From Marinobacter sp. F4206 (GTDB taxonomy: Bacteria; Pseudomonadota; Gammaproteobacteria; Pseudomonadales; Oleiphilaceae), in the NCBI RefSeq assembly GCF_019392195.1, contig NZ_JAHXKI010000002.1, forward strand, positions 1,798,001 to 1,862,000: a stretch of 64,000 bases of DNA, read 5' to 3'. Below the pieces are notes generated by a model. The model was not told the origin of the DNA and searched no databases. It saw only the letters and a list, made by a program, of their open reading frames with translations. The position numbers and the translations under genes are program-made. Shown one piece after another: positions 46,142 to 54,987 of the stretch; within the stretch, counting starts at the first letter, position 1; each line of letters starts with the position of its first letter.

Positions 46142-47428
46142 ATGACCCGTATGGTTGCTTCCCTGTCTGCCTTGATCCTGAGCATCGTGCTGCTGGTCAG
46201 CGGCAATGCGTTCCTGATGACCTTGCTGGGTATCCGCCTGAGTATCGAGGCGATATCACCGGATATCATCGGCTGGATTCTGGTGTGCTACTCCATCGGG
46301 TTTGTCCTGGGTACCCTGTACGTTCACAAAGTCATTGGCCGGGTTGGCCATATCCGTGCCTTTGCGGTGTTTGCTGCGGTGTCGGCGGTTGCAGCCCTGC
46401 TGTATCCCATGGCCGTGTCCGAACTGTTCTGGGCCGTGCTCCGCGTCATTTCCGGCTTCAGCATCGCCGGCGTCCTGGTGGTGATCGAAAGCTGGTTCTC
46501 CAGTCGGGCCACCAATGCCAATCGCGGCGCCCTGTTCGCGGTCTACCAGATCGTATTCTACCTGTCGGCCGCGGGCGGCCAGCTGATCGTCAATGTCGGC
46601 GATCCGGCCAACTTCATGCCGTTTTCTCTGGCGGCCATTCTGCTGACCCTGGCTTTGTTGCCCCTGTTGCTGACCAAGATGGAAGCACCCGTTATTGAGC
46701 AGGTGCACCGAATCTCGATTTTCACCCTGGGCCGGGAATCCTTCACCGGAGTCGCCGGTGCCCTGATCTGTGGCGTGATGATTGGTGGTTTTTACGCCCT
46801 GGGTCCGGTGTACGCGACCCTGGTGGGACTGGATGTGGCCAGAACCTCGACCTTCATGGCCAGTGCCATCGTCGCTGCGATGGTCATGGCATGGCCGCTG
46901 GGGCGCCTGTGTGACCACTTTGACCGGCGCCGGGTGATGTTCTGGATTGCGCTGATGGCCGCGGGCTCCGCGGGTGCCGTGGCCGTCCTCGGGGCAACCA
47001 ATCCCTGGCTGCTGACCCTGTTCGTGGGCCTGTTCACCGGCCTGTCCGCCACCCTGTATCCGGTGGCGGTGGCGATCACCAATGACCGTATGGAAAGCAG
47101 CCGGCTTGTGGCTGCCAGCGCTACCCTGCTGCTTAGCTACGGTGTTGGCAGCGTGATTGGCCCGATTGCCATGGCCGAACTGATCAACCTGCTGGGCCCG
47201 GCGGGTCTGTTCTTCGGTAACGCCGGTTTCCTGATGGTGCTGGCCCTGATCACCAGCTATCGAATCAGCCATACCGTCGACATTCCGGTCCAGGAGCAGG
47301 AGCACTATGTGCCCGCAATGCCGGAAACCTCGCCGGTCATGGCCGAACTGGATCCGCGCAACTCGGAGTTTCATGAGTCTCCGGAGGTTGAGGAGATGGT
47401 GTTCGAGGACCAGCGTCAGGCTGGCTGA
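46142..47428 (+). CDS. MFS permease (YcaD-like)
   Basis: A 428-residue inner-membrane permease with 12 helices. The loops GRVGHIRAF after helix 2 and GRLCDHFDRRRVMF after helix 8 are typical of the superfamily, and the N-terminus resembles the YcaD/YfkF-type branch. The cytoplasmic tail is long and acidic (about residues 385-428), with EQEHYVPAMPETSPVMAELDPRNSEFHESPEVEEMVFEDQ. Substrate unknown. The 45865-46141 region upstream has no other gene that I can support. Confidence 0.85.
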   Translation: MTRMVASLSALILSIVLLVSGNAFLMTLLGIRLSIEAISPDIIGWILVCYSIGFVLGTLYVHKVIGRVGHIRAFAVFAAVSAVAALLYPMAVSELFWAVLRVISGFSIAGVLVVIESWFSSRATNANRGALFAVYQIVFYLSAAGGQLIVNVGDPANFMPFSLAAILLTLALLPLLLTKMEAPVIEQVHRISIFTLGRESFTGVAGALICGVMIGGFYALGPVYATLVGLDVARTSTFMASAIVAAMVMAWPLGRLCDHFDRRRVMFWIALMAAGSAGAVAVLGATNPWLLTLFVGLFTGLSATLYPVAVAITNDRMESSRLVAASATLLLSYGVGSVIGPIAMAELINLLGPAGLFFGNAGFLMVLALITSYRISHTVDIPVQEQEHYVPAMPETSPVMAELDPRNSEFHESPEVEEMVFEDQRQAG

Positions 47429-47594
47429 CGCTACTCTCGGTTTTCCCCGAGGCTGATTTTGTTTTCACATCTGTATTTATCGCAATGGTTAGCATACTAT
47501 TGTTACCTATCCGATAATGTAAGCATGAAGTCGGTTTGCCGGTCCTGTGGATTTGGTCCAGCACCGGCGAGTCCTTTTGAACGGAGTTTGAGGC

Positions 47595-48020
47595 ATGAGA
47601 GATCAGTTCCCCTTTGCGGTGGCCCGCGTTACCCGTCGCTGGAGAAAAATGCTCGACGAGCGCCTGAAGGATCTGGGCGTAACCCAGGCCCGTTGGAGCA
47701 CCATGGTGTATCTGGACAAGGGCGGTGAAGGATTGACCCAGCGGGAGCTCGCCAGCTTGATGGCGATTGAAAATCCGACCCTGGTCCGGCTGCTGGACAG
47801 CCTGGAGCAACAGGGGCTGATTGAACGCCGGCCCTGCCCCAACGATCGCCGGGCCCGCCGACTGCACCTGACCAGTGCTGGCCGCGCCTTCATGGACGAC
47901 TTGTCGGAGCGGGCGGAGAAGCTGCGGGAGCAGATGCTGGAGGGCATCAGCGATGACGATATCGAATGCACCGTCCGGGTATTCCACAAGATCCTGGAAA
48001 ACGCCGAAAAGCAGAAGTAA
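47595..48020 (+). CDS. MarR-family regulator
   Basis: A 141-residue winged-helix regulator. The recognition helix lies in LTQRELASLMAIENPTLVRLLDSLEQQGLIERRPCPNDRRARRLHLT, the classic MarR wing (DRRARRLHLT). MarR dimers repress the efflux or resistance genes beside them until a ligand binds. It is followed after 3 bases by a DHA2 drug-efflux permease gene, so it probably controls its own operon. A TAGCATACTA motif about 105 bp upstream (within 47490-47512) could be its operator. TTGAGGC is just before the ATG. Confidence 0.93.
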   Translation: MRDQFPFAVARVTRRWRKMLDERLKDLGVTQARWSTMVYLDKGGEGLTQRELASLMAIENPTLVRLLDSLEQQGLIERRPCPNDRRARRLHLTSAGRAFMDDLSERAEKLREQMLEGISDDDIECTVRVFHKILENAEKQK

Positions 48021-48023
48021 GCC

Positions 48024-49415
48024 TTGAGCGACAACACTGTCGAGGGCCTGAGGGCCCGTTACGGGGAACGCTGGCGCTGGCTGGCCGTGGCCACGGTGAT
48101 GCTTGGCACCATGGCCACGGTGCTCAGTGCCACGGTGGTGAACGTCGCCCTGCACGACATCATGCTGGAGTTCGGTATCCGGCAGGGCCAGGTGCACTGG
48201 CTGGCGACGGGGTTCATCGCTGCCATGACCACCACCATGCTGGCGTCGTCCTGGCTGCTGGATCATTTCGGGGTGCGCAAGACCCTGGCCGGTGCCATGT
48301 TCATGTTCACCGTGATCTCCATTGCCGGTGGCTTTGCAGTGTCTCCGGACCAGCTGATTGCCGCCCGGGTCGGCCAGGGCGCCATGGCCGGATTGATGCA
48401 GCCGATGGGGATGTATCTGGTGTTCCGGATCTTTCCCCGTGAGAAACGGGGTCAGGCCATGGGTATCTATGGCATGGGTGTCATTCTCGCCCCAGCCTTG
48501 GGCCCGGTGCTCGGCGGATTTCTCGTCGACCAGTTGAGCTGGCGCTACGTCATGTTTGCACCGGCACCGGTCACCCTGATCGGCGTCTTCATGGCCTGGC
48601 GTTTCCTGCCCCTGCCGCCATCGCGGCCTGCACCCTATCGCTTCGACCTGCCCGGTCTGGTGCTGCTGGGCACAACCCTGGCGTTGTCGCTGGACACCTT
48701 GAACCGGTTGCAGGAGCTTTCGGGTCAGGAATCCCGGGTGGTCATCGGTGGCCTGCTGGCCGTGTTGGCGCTTGGCCTGTTCGTGATGCGCGAGCGCCGC
48801 ACCCGGCACCCGCTGGTGAACGTGGCGTTGCTGCGCAAGCCGGTGTTCCTGTTCGCCAATCTTGGGGCCATGGCGCTGGGTTTGGCCTTGTTCGGGTCGA
48901 CCTACCTGGTGCCCTTGTTCGTCCAGACCGCTCTCAACTTTACCGCCACCGAAGCGGGTCTGCTGATGTTGCCGGCCGGTGTGGTGCTCGGGCTGACCTT
49001 TCCACTGGCCGGGCGGCTGGCGGACAAACAGAGTGCCCGCAAGCTGGTGATCTTCGGTATCACCCTGTTCGCCTGTTCCGCAGCGTTATTTGCGCTCTCG
49101 GATCTGTCACTGGGGTTCGGCTGGCTGGCGCTGTGGACGATTCTCGGTCGCATTGGTATCGGGTTCATGCTGCCGGCGCTGTCCACCGGTGCCCTGAATC
49201 CCCTGGCTCCCGAGGAGCTCGGAGCCGGCTCCAGCACCATCAATTTTACCCGCCAGCTTGGCGGTGCCTTCGGCGTTAACATGGTTGCCCTGACGATCGA
49301 ATTCGGGGAACACAGTGGCGGCATGCCCACGATTGCAGCGTTTCATTCCGCCTGGTGGCTGGTCGCCGCGTTTGTCGCGGTGGCGGCCATTCCGGTCTGG
49401 AAAATGCGGGCCTAG
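48024..49415 (+). CDS. DHA2-type multidrug efflux permease (EmrB/QacA)
   Basis: A 463-residue inner-membrane drug/proton antiporter of the DHA2 branch, about 14 helices. Hallmarks are VNVALHDIMLEFG (helix 1 motif of the family), the signature WRYVMFAPAP after helix 5 and GRLADKQSARKLV between later helices. Translation starts at the TTG at 48024, three bases after the MarR stop; no ATG or GTG fits. The family works with a periplasmic adaptor (EmrA), which is not present here. Controlled by the MarR gene in front of it. Confidence 0.9.
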   Translation: MSDNTVEGLRARYGERWRWLAVATVMLGTMATVLSATVVNVALHDIMLEFGIRQGQVHWLATGFIAAMTTTMLASSWLLDHFGVRKTLAGAMFMFTVISIAGGFAVSPDQLIAARVGQGAMAGLMQPMGMYLVFRIFPREKRGQAMGIYGMGVILAPALGPVLGGFLVDQLSWRYVMFAPAPVTLIGVFMAWRFLPLPPSRPAPYRFDLPGLVLLGTTLALSLDTLNRLQELSGQESRVVIGGLLAVLALGLFVMRERRTRHPLVNVALLRKPVFLFANLGAMALGLALFGSTYLVPLFVQTALNFTATEAGLLMLPAGVVLGLTFPLAGRLADKQSARKLVIFGITLFACSAALFALSDLSLGFGWLALWTILGRIGIGFMLPALSTGALNPLAPEELGAGSSTINFTRQLGGAFGVNMVALTIEFGEHSGGMPTIAAFHSAWWLVAAFVAVAAIPVWKMRA

Positions 49416-49454
49416 TTGCCCAGGCCGCGATGATTGACTAAGATACGGCTTCCT

Positions 49455-49577
49455 TCAGGGGAGTAGCCTCCGGGCCGGTCACACAGTGCCGGTCGGACGG
49501 TAGTCAACATACTTGGAGCTCAATCTCCGTGGCTATCGTGTTTCACCCGGGTACCGGTGGAATTGGCAAGACCTGGG
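49455..49577 (+). promoter_or_regulatory. yybP-ykoY manganese riboswitch
   Basis: The leader before the GDT1-type gene has the conserved pieces of this class in order: GGGGAGTAGC (49458-49467), GTCAACATACTT (49503-49514) and GGCAAGACCT (49565-49574), with pairing arms between. This aptamer binds Mn2+ and raises expression of Mn exporters. A following stem CCACCT/AGGTGG (about 49583-49606) may be the expression platform, as the coding start is at 49645. Confidence 0.88.
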
Positions 49578-49644
49578 GCAGACCACCTCCGTAGGGCGGA
49601 AGGTGGGCTGTCTCATGTCTGATGATCCGCCCTGGAGTTGTTTT

Positions 49645-50214
49645 ATGGAAGCCTTTCTTGCCTCGACTGCGGCGGTCGCCATTGCTGAAATTGGTGACAA
49701 GACCCAGTTACTGTCTCTGTTCCTCGTTGTCCGCTACGGTCAACGTCTGCCGATCATTCTCGGCATTTTCGTTGCGACCGTCCTCAATCATGCCCTGTCG
49801 GCCTGGCTTGGCGCGTGGATTGCCGGATTTATTCCCGAGGCCTGGTTGCCCTGGATTCTGGCGGTGAGCTTTGTCGCCATTGCCGCCTGGCTTCTGATAC
49901 CGGACAAGGACGACAGCGAAGACTCCCGATTTCTGGGCATGGGGGCCTTCCTGGCCACCACCGTCATGTTTTTCCTCGCCGAGATCGGTGACAAGACTCA
50001 GATAGCCACGGTAGTCCTGGCGGCGCGATTCACCGAGACCCTCTGGGTTATCCTGGGGACGACGGTGGGGATGTTGATTGCCAACATACCGGTTATCATG
50101 GCAGGGCGCTGGCTGATGGAGAGGCTTCCCCTGGCCACGGCGAGGATCGGCGCGAGCATCCTGTTTGTGGTGCTGGCCATTGTGACCGTGACAGCCACCT
50201 TCATGAACTCCTGA
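49645..50214 (+). CDS. GDT1/TMEM165 (UPF0016) manganese exporter
   Basis: A 189-residue membrane transporter with six helices in two repeats. The two signature motifs, AEIGDKTQLLS near residue 14 and AEIGDKTQIAT near residue 115, hold the acidic residues that bind the metal. It removes Mn2+, and in some bacteria other divalent ions, from the cell. Start is ATG 49645 with GGAG 8 nt upstream; a frame extension to 49513 overlaps the riboswitch and is not translated. The manganese riboswitch immediately upstream gives direct support to the substrate. Confidence 0.93.
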   Translation: MEAFLASTAAVAIAEIGDKTQLLSLFLVVRYGQRLPIILGIFVATVLNHALSAWLGAWIAGFIPEAWLPWILAVSFVAIAAWLLIPDKDDSEDSRFLGMGAFLATTVMFFLAEIGDKTQIATVVLAARFTETLWVILGTTVGMLIANIPVIMAGRWLMERLPLATARIGASILFVVLAIVTVTATFMNS

Positions 50215-50269
50215 AGCTGGCGGCTGTCACTGTACGCGGATAGATAAGACTTTTTTGGATAGAAACTCT

Positions 50270-51337
50270 ATGTCGTTCAGACTTGTAAGCTTTTTTCTGC
50301 TGGCCGCTGTGATGGTCACGTCGCCTTTGTGGGCCGCGGAGGACAGCAAAACCGGCCAGGATGCCAAGGCTCAGGCCAGTGGTTCCGAAGTCGAAGGGAC
50401 ACCGGATCGCACACCGCGGGTGCCCACGTTCCCGTTAAAGGGCGATCTGGCCGGCGAGCTGGATGTGTTCACGACCCGTTACGAGGACACCTTTGCCGCC
50501 ATTGGTAACCGGATTGCCATGGGCCATCTGGAACTGGTCAAGGCCAACCCCGGTGTCGATCCCTGGTTGCCCGGTGAGGGCACCACGATTACCTTGCCCC
50601 GACAGTATGTGATGCCGGACGCCCGGCGTGAGGGTATCGTGATCAATCTGGCCGAGTACCGTCTGTACTACTTCACCGACAATGGCGTGCAGGTATACCC
50701 GGTTGGTGTGGGAACCGAGGAAAATCCGTCGCCACTGACCGATGCCAAGGTCACCATGCCGCTGGAGTCACCGGCCTGGTACCCACCGGCGAGCATTCGC
50801 GCCGAGTATGAGCGCAGCGGTGATTTTCTGCCCCGGATGATTCCGCCCGGTCCGTCCAACCCCCTGGGCACCCACGCCCTGCTGTTGAGCGAGAAGGGCT
50901 ACCTGATTCACGGCACCAACAAGAAGTTCGGTGTCGGTATGGCCGTCAGCCACGGTTGCTTCCGCATGTATAACGAGGACATCTCCCGTTTTGTCTATCA
51001 GGTGGAGAAGGGCACTCCGGTTCAGGTTGTCCGGGATCCAGTGAAAATCGGGCTGTCTGGGGGCGAAGTATGGCTGGAAGTGCATCGCCCGGATGATGAC
51101 TATCCGCAAGAAGACCGGGAGAAGCTGTGGCAGCAGGTGTTCGCGGAGGTCGAGGCCTTCCAGAAAAAGCACCCGGGCGTCGAGATGCAGCGCCGTGCCA
51201 TTGAAATTGCGGTGGATCAGGCGGATGGCATTCCTACCATGATCGGCGAGCGGATTACCCGCATGGCCGCAGACGAAACCGTTGAGGATAAAACACCGGA
51301 AACGGGCGGTGAGCAGGAACAGAAACTCTACTTCTGA
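50270..51337 (+). CDS. L,D-transpeptidase (ErfK/YbiS type)
   Basis: A 355-residue periplasmic enzyme that cross-links peptidoglycan or attaches proteins to it. Signal peptide (MSFRLVSFFLLAAVMVTSPLWAA), then a LysM-like stretch (NPGVDPWLPGEGTTITLPRQ) and the YkuD domain with YLIHGTNKKFGVG and the catalytic SHGCFRM (Cys about residue 236). Length matches ErfK/YbiS. ATG 50270 is preferred over the TTG at 50255. Another L,D-transpeptidase and an Lpp-like lipoprotein lie 4 kb downstream. It may anchor that lipoprotein to peptidoglycan. Confidence 0.92.
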   Translation: MSFRLVSFFLLAAVMVTSPLWAAEDSKTGQDAKAQASGSEVEGTPDRTPRVPTFPLKGDLAGELDVFTTRYEDTFAAIGNRIAMGHLELVKANPGVDPWLPGEGTTITLPRQYVMPDARREGIVINLAEYRLYYFTDNGVQVYPVGVGTEENPSPLTDAKVTMPLESPAWYPPASIRAEYERSGDFLPRMIPPGPSNPLGTHALLLSEKGYLIHGTNKKFGVGMAVSHGCFRMYNEDISRFVYQVEKGTPVQVVRDPVKIGLSGGEVWLEVHRPDDDYPQEDREKLWQQVFAEVEAFQKKHPGVEMQRRAIEIAVDQADGIPTMIGERITRMAADETVEDKTPETGGEQEQKLYF

Positions 51338-51387
51338 TCCGGCCAAAGACCGGCTCACCTGATAATAACCATAACCAAGGAGAGTCC

Positions 51388-52140
51388 ATGAGTCGCACCA
51401 TTCTGATTACCGGTGCCAGTTCCGGTCTGGGTGAAGGCATGGCCCGGGAATTTGCCGCCCGGGGCTACCAGCTCGCCCTGTGCGCGCGGCGCACCGAAAG
51501 GCTGGAAGCCCTGAGAGCGGAGCTCCAGCGACAGATCCCCGCCGTTCGTGTCAGTATCCGGGCATTGGACGTCGACAATCACGAGCAGGTGTTCGAGGTG
51601 TTCCGCGCTTTCCAGGAGGAGTTCGGCACGCTGGACCGGATTATCGTCAACGCCGGTATCGGCAAGGGGCAGGCACTGGGTACCGGTAACTTCGAGGCCA
51701 ACCGGCAGACCGCCGAAACCAACTTTGTCTCCGCGTTGGCGCAGATGGAAGCGGCCATGGCGATCTTTCGCGAGCAGAATCATGGTCACCTGGTCACTGT
51801 ATCGTCCGTGTCAGCCGTGCGCGGCATGCCCTCCAGTATCACCACCTACGCGGCGACCAAGGTAGGCCTTGCGGCACTTTCGGAGGGCTTGCGTGTCGAA
51901 CTGGCAAAGGCGAAATCTCCGATTCGTGTGACTACACTGTATCCAGGGTACATTCGCACCGCCATTAACGAGAGCGTGAAGAACGCACCCTTCCGTGTGG
52001 ATGCCGAGACCGGCTGCAAGGCGATGGTGAAAGCCATTGAGTCCGGCAAAAACGAGTGTTACGTGCCGCGCTGGCCCTGGACTCCGATTGGATTCCTGCT
52101 ACGGCGTTTGCCGGTGTCGGTACTGGCCAAAATGTTCTGA
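51388..52140 (+). CDS. SDR-family oxidoreductase
   Basis: A 250-residue short-chain dehydrogenase. NAD(P)-binding TGASSGLGEG is at about residues 8-17, NAG near 88, Ser in VSSVSAVRG and YAATK with Tyr-Lys at about 154-158, so the enzyme should be active. Arg after the first strand (CARRTERL) suggests NADP. The C-terminus has MFxx-like basic/hydrophobic end (RWPWTPIGFLLRRLPVSVLAKMF) that may touch the membrane. Cytoplasmic, substrate unknown. It precedes the NfeD gene by 27 nt. Confidence 0.88.
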   Translation: MSRTILITGASSGLGEGMAREFAARGYQLALCARRTERLEALRAELQRQIPAVRVSIRALDVDNHEQVFEVFRAFQEEFGTLDRIIVNAGIGKGQALGTGNFEANRQTAETNFVSALAQMEAAMAIFREQNHGHLVTVSSVSAVRGMPSSITTYAATKVGLAALSEGLRVELAKAKSPIRVTTLYPGYIRTAINESVKNAPFRVDAETGCKAMVKAIESGKNECYVPRWPWTPIGFLLRRLPVSVLAKMF

Positions 52141-52167
52141 ACCTTCGTCAGGATCCGGGGAGGCGTA

Positions 52168-53619
52168 ATGCAGGCAGACCAACCCGCGAACTCAGTCCGC
52201 GCCCACCGGATCAGGGTCTGGGGGGGTGTTTTTCTGGCCGGAGTCCTGCTGGCGCTGGGGTCTTTGGCCCACCAGGTTCTGGCTCAGCCGAAACCGTCGG
52301 ATACTGCGCTGGTGCTGACGATTGAAGGCGCAATCGGCCCTGCCACCATGGACTACGTCACCCGGGGCATCCGGAGGGCGGAGTCGGAGGGTGCCGGTCT
52401 GGTGGTGCTGGAGATGGATACCCCCGGCGGCCTGATGGACTCGATGCGGGACATCATCAAGGTGATCCTTGCCTCCGATGTACCGGTAGTAACCTACGTC
52501 TCGCCCCACGGTGCGCGCGCCGCCAGTGCGGGCACCTATATCCTTTACGCCAGTCATATTGCCGCCATGGCCCCGGCTACCAACCTGGGGTCGGCAACCC
52601 CGGTCCAGATGGGCGGGCTGCCCGGATCTGAGCCGGAACAGGCGCCACCGGACAGTGAGGACGCGGGGGATGAGCCCGACGCTGGCGATCAGGGTGGTGA
52701 CGGGAAGCGTCGTGGCAATACCGCCATGGAGCGGAAAGTCCTGGAGGATGCAGTCAGCTACATCCGGGGTCTGGCGGACCGCCATGGTCGCAACGCCGAC
52801 TGGGCCGAGGAGGCGGTGCGCGAAGCTGTGAATCTTGGTGCCAAGGAAGCCCTTGAGAAAAACGTGATCGATGTGGTCGCGCCCAATCTTGGCGACCTGC
52901 TCCGCCAGATTGATGGCCGCACCGTACGCATGGCGGGCGCAGACAAGACCCTGAAAACGGCGCCATTGGAGCTGGTTCGCTCCCAACCGGACTGGCGCAC
53001 CCGGCTGCTTTCCGTCATCACCGACCCCAACGTGGCCTATTTCCTGATGATCATTGGGTTCTACGGCATCATCTTCGAGTTGGCCAATCCGGGGGCGGTG
53101 GTTCCTGGCGTTATCGGTGCCATCAGTCTGATTCTTGCCCTGTTTGCCTTCCAGGTGCTGTCCGTCAATTACGCCGGGCTGGCTCTCATCCTGCTCGGCC
53201 TGGCGTTTATCGTCGGGGAGGCGTTCATGCCCAGTTTCGGCATCCTGGGTGTGGGAGGGATCGTGGCGTTTGTCACCGGCTCGGTGATCCTGATGGACGG
53301 TAGTCATCGTGACATCTCCCTGCCGACCATTGGCGGAACCGCCATCGTTGCCGCGGGATTCATTCTGTGGACGGTCACCCGATTTATTGGTCTCAGGCGT
53401 AAAGGGCCGGTCAGTGGTAGCGAACAGATGGCCCACGAAGAGGGGCCTGCGCTGGACGATTTTATCGAGGAGCACGACCATTTCCGGGGCCATGTGCGCC
53501 TCAATGGTGAGCGTTGGAACGCCGTCTGTGCGCAACCGGTCAGCGAAGGTGATCAGGTGCGCGTGACGGCGATGGAAGGATTGACGGTAACCGTCGAGGT
53601 CACTAGCCAGAACAGCTGA
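52168..53619 (+). CDS. NfeD-type membrane serine protease
   Basis: A 483-residue membrane protein. After a signal/anchor near residues 12-33, a ClpP-class serine protease domain occupies to about 260: DTPGGLMDSMRDII, then the catalytic Ser region ARAASAGTYILYASHIAAMAPATNLGSATPV, with an acidic linker DSEDAGDEPDAGDQGGDGKRR inside. Four or five helices (about 285-405) follow and an OB-fold domain at the C-terminus (RGHVRLNGERWNAVC... VTVEVTSQNS). It is the usual partner of slipin, next door, with which it is thought to act in membrane quality control. Confidence 0.92.
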   Translation: MQADQPANSVRAHRIRVWGGVFLAGVLLALGSLAHQVLAQPKPSDTALVLTIEGAIGPATMDYVTRGIRRAESEGAGLVVLEMDTPGGLMDSMRDIIKVILASDVPVVTYVSPHGARAASAGTYILYASHIAAMAPATNLGSATPVQMGGLPGSEPEQAPPDSEDAGDEPDAGDQGGDGKRRGNTAMERKVLEDAVSYIRGLADRHGRNADWAEEAVREAVNLGAKEALEKNVIDVVAPNLGDLLRQIDGRTVRMAGADKTLKTAPLELVRSQPDWRTRLLSVITDPNVAYFLMIIGFYGIIFELANPGAVVPGVIGAISLILALFAFQVLSVNYAGLALILLGLAFIVGEAFMPSFGILGVGGIVAFVTGSVILMDGSHRDISLPTIGGTAIVAAGFILWTVTRFIGLRRKGPVSGSEQMAHEEGPALDDFIEEHDHFRGHVRLNGERWNAVCAQPVSEGDQVRVTAMEGLTVTVEVTSQNS

Positions 53620-53658
53620 CCCGGCGCAGACAAGGCAACGGCAAAACAAGGAGGCCGT

Positions 53659-54444
53659 ATGATTGGCGAACTGATTCCCTACCTTGCACCCACGGTAGTC
53701 CTGCTGCTGATTCTCGGCTCGGCGATCAAGATTCTGCCCGAATACCAGCGCGGGGTCGTGTTTTTCCTGGGCCGTTTCCAGGGCGTGAAAGGCCCGGGCC
53801 TGATCATCGTCATCCCCGGTATCCAGCAGATCGTTCGGGTGGACCTGCGGGTCGTTGTTCTGGACGTCCCCAGCCAGGACGTGATTTCGAAAGACAACGT
53901 TACGGTCCGGGTCAACGCGGTACTCTACTTCCGGGTGGTGGACCCGGAACGGGCCATCATCCGGGTCGAGGATTTCAACTCGGCCACCAGCCAACTGGCA
54001 CAGACCACACTGCGCTCGGTGCTTGGTAAGCACGATCTGGATGAGATGCTCTCGGAGCGGGACAAGCTGAATTCGGACATTCAGGAAATCATTGATGCCC
54101 AGACCGAAGAGTGGGGCATCAAGGTGGCCAACGTGGAGATCAAGCACGTGGACCTGAATGAATCGATGATACGCGCAATTGCCCGTCAGGCCGAAGCGGA
54201 GCGCGAGCGGCGGGCCAAAGTCATCCACGCCGAAGGGGAATTGCAGGCGTCGAAAAAACTGGTGGAGGCGGCCAATGTGATGTCGGCCAACTCTGGCGCC
54301 ATGCAGCTTCGGTACTTGCAAACCCTGGCGGATATGAGCAGCACCAACTCGTCGACGGTGGTCTTTCCCTTGCCGCTGGATCTGGTCAAAACGTTCATGG
54401 AAAAGCCGGCGGGGAAACCCGAGGGCGGAAACGCCAGCGAGTAA
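53659..54444 (+). CDS. Slipin (stomatin/SPFH-family protein)
   Basis: A 261-residue SPFH/Band 7 protein. One membrane-inserted N-terminal helix ([18 protein letters not shown]), then the Band 7 fold with [38 protein letters not shown], then a long helix ([24 protein letters not shown]) that mediates oligomers. It forms microdomain-like assemblies at the inner membrane. It lies 39 nt after the NfeD gene, in the usual operon order, and is probably the target or partner of that protease. A terminator follows. Confidence 0.94.
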   Translation: MIGELIPYLAPTVVLLLILGSAIKILPEYQRGVVFFLGRFQGVKGPGLIIVIPGIQQIVRVDLRVVVLDVPSQDVISKDNVTVRVNAVLYFRVVDPERAIIRVEDFNSATSQLAQTTLRSVLGKHDLDEMLSERDKLNSDIQEIIDAQTEEWGIKVANVEIKHVDLNESMIRAIARQAEAERERRAKVIHAEGELQASKKLVEAANVMSANSGAMQLRYLQTLADMSSTNSSTVVFPLPLDLVKTFMEKPAGKPEGGNASE

Positions 54445-54457
54445 CAGTCAGGCACAA

Positions 54458-54482
54458 AAAAGGCCGGGTTTCCCGGCCTTTT
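54458..54482. terminator. Bidirectional intrinsic terminator
   Basis: AAAAGGCCGGG (54458-54468) pairs with CCCGGCCTTTT (54472-54482) across TTT. T tracts on both strands let it end the slipin operon and the convergent lpp-like gene. Confidence 0.92.
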
Positions 54483-54504
54483 CAGCGTCAGCGTAAGCTG
54501 AGCC

Positions 54505-54783
54505 TTATTTCATGCTGGAACGCTCAAGCATACGCTTGGCACGCTCGTTTGCCTCGTCAGCAGACTTCTGAGCAGCCTTGGCAGCGGCCAGAGCTTCTTC
54601 GGCGGTCTGCTGGGCAGTGCGTGCAGAGCTTGCAGCACTGTTAGCGGTGTTCAGTGCATTTTCTGCAGTCTGCTCTGCAGAATTGGCAGTTGCATTCGCC
54701 TCATCCACGGCGGCTTGGTTAGAAGCACAACCTGCGGTCATGGCAGTAGCAAGTGCAAACCCAGCGATCGTCAGTTTACGCAT
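54505..54783 (-). CDS. lpp: Lpp/OprI-like major outer-membrane lipoprotein
   Basis: A 92-residue lipoprotein. Signal peptide with lipobox TAGC; the mature part is an alanine-zipper coiled coil with heptads such as AVDEANATANSAEQTAENALNTANSAASSARTAQQ. The C-terminus ADEANERAKRMLERSSMK ends in Lys, as in Lpp and OprI where that Lys is linked to peptidoglycan. AAGGGGA is 7 nt before the ATG. A TTGACA is at about 54853-54858 on this strand as a possible -35. Two L,D-transpeptidases nearby could form the link. Confidence 0.88.
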   Translation of the reverse strand: MRKLTIAGFALATAMTAGCASNQAAVDEANATANSAEQTAENALNTANSAASSARTAQQTAEEALAAAKAAQKSADEANERAKRMLERSSMK

Positions 54784-54987
54784 TGTAAATCCCCTTATTG
54801 GTCGAGTTTTTTCCTGTGATCCGGAAGTCAGTTCAGTACATGGACGACTTCCTGTCAAACCGGCCCGATAGGCGTTGACTACCGGAGTCGTTAAACAGTG
54901 TAAAACACTCTGAGACAAAATGTTAACTACGGATACGTATATTTTCCCGGCTTATGACAACAACTTAATGCGTCTGTCAGGGGATGT

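Noticed and set aside
44962-47428. A phage-defence island next to the CapW/BrxR-like regulator.
   Set aside because: The neighbours are a secreted nuclease and permeases; no cyclase, BREX, restriction or effector gene is seen.
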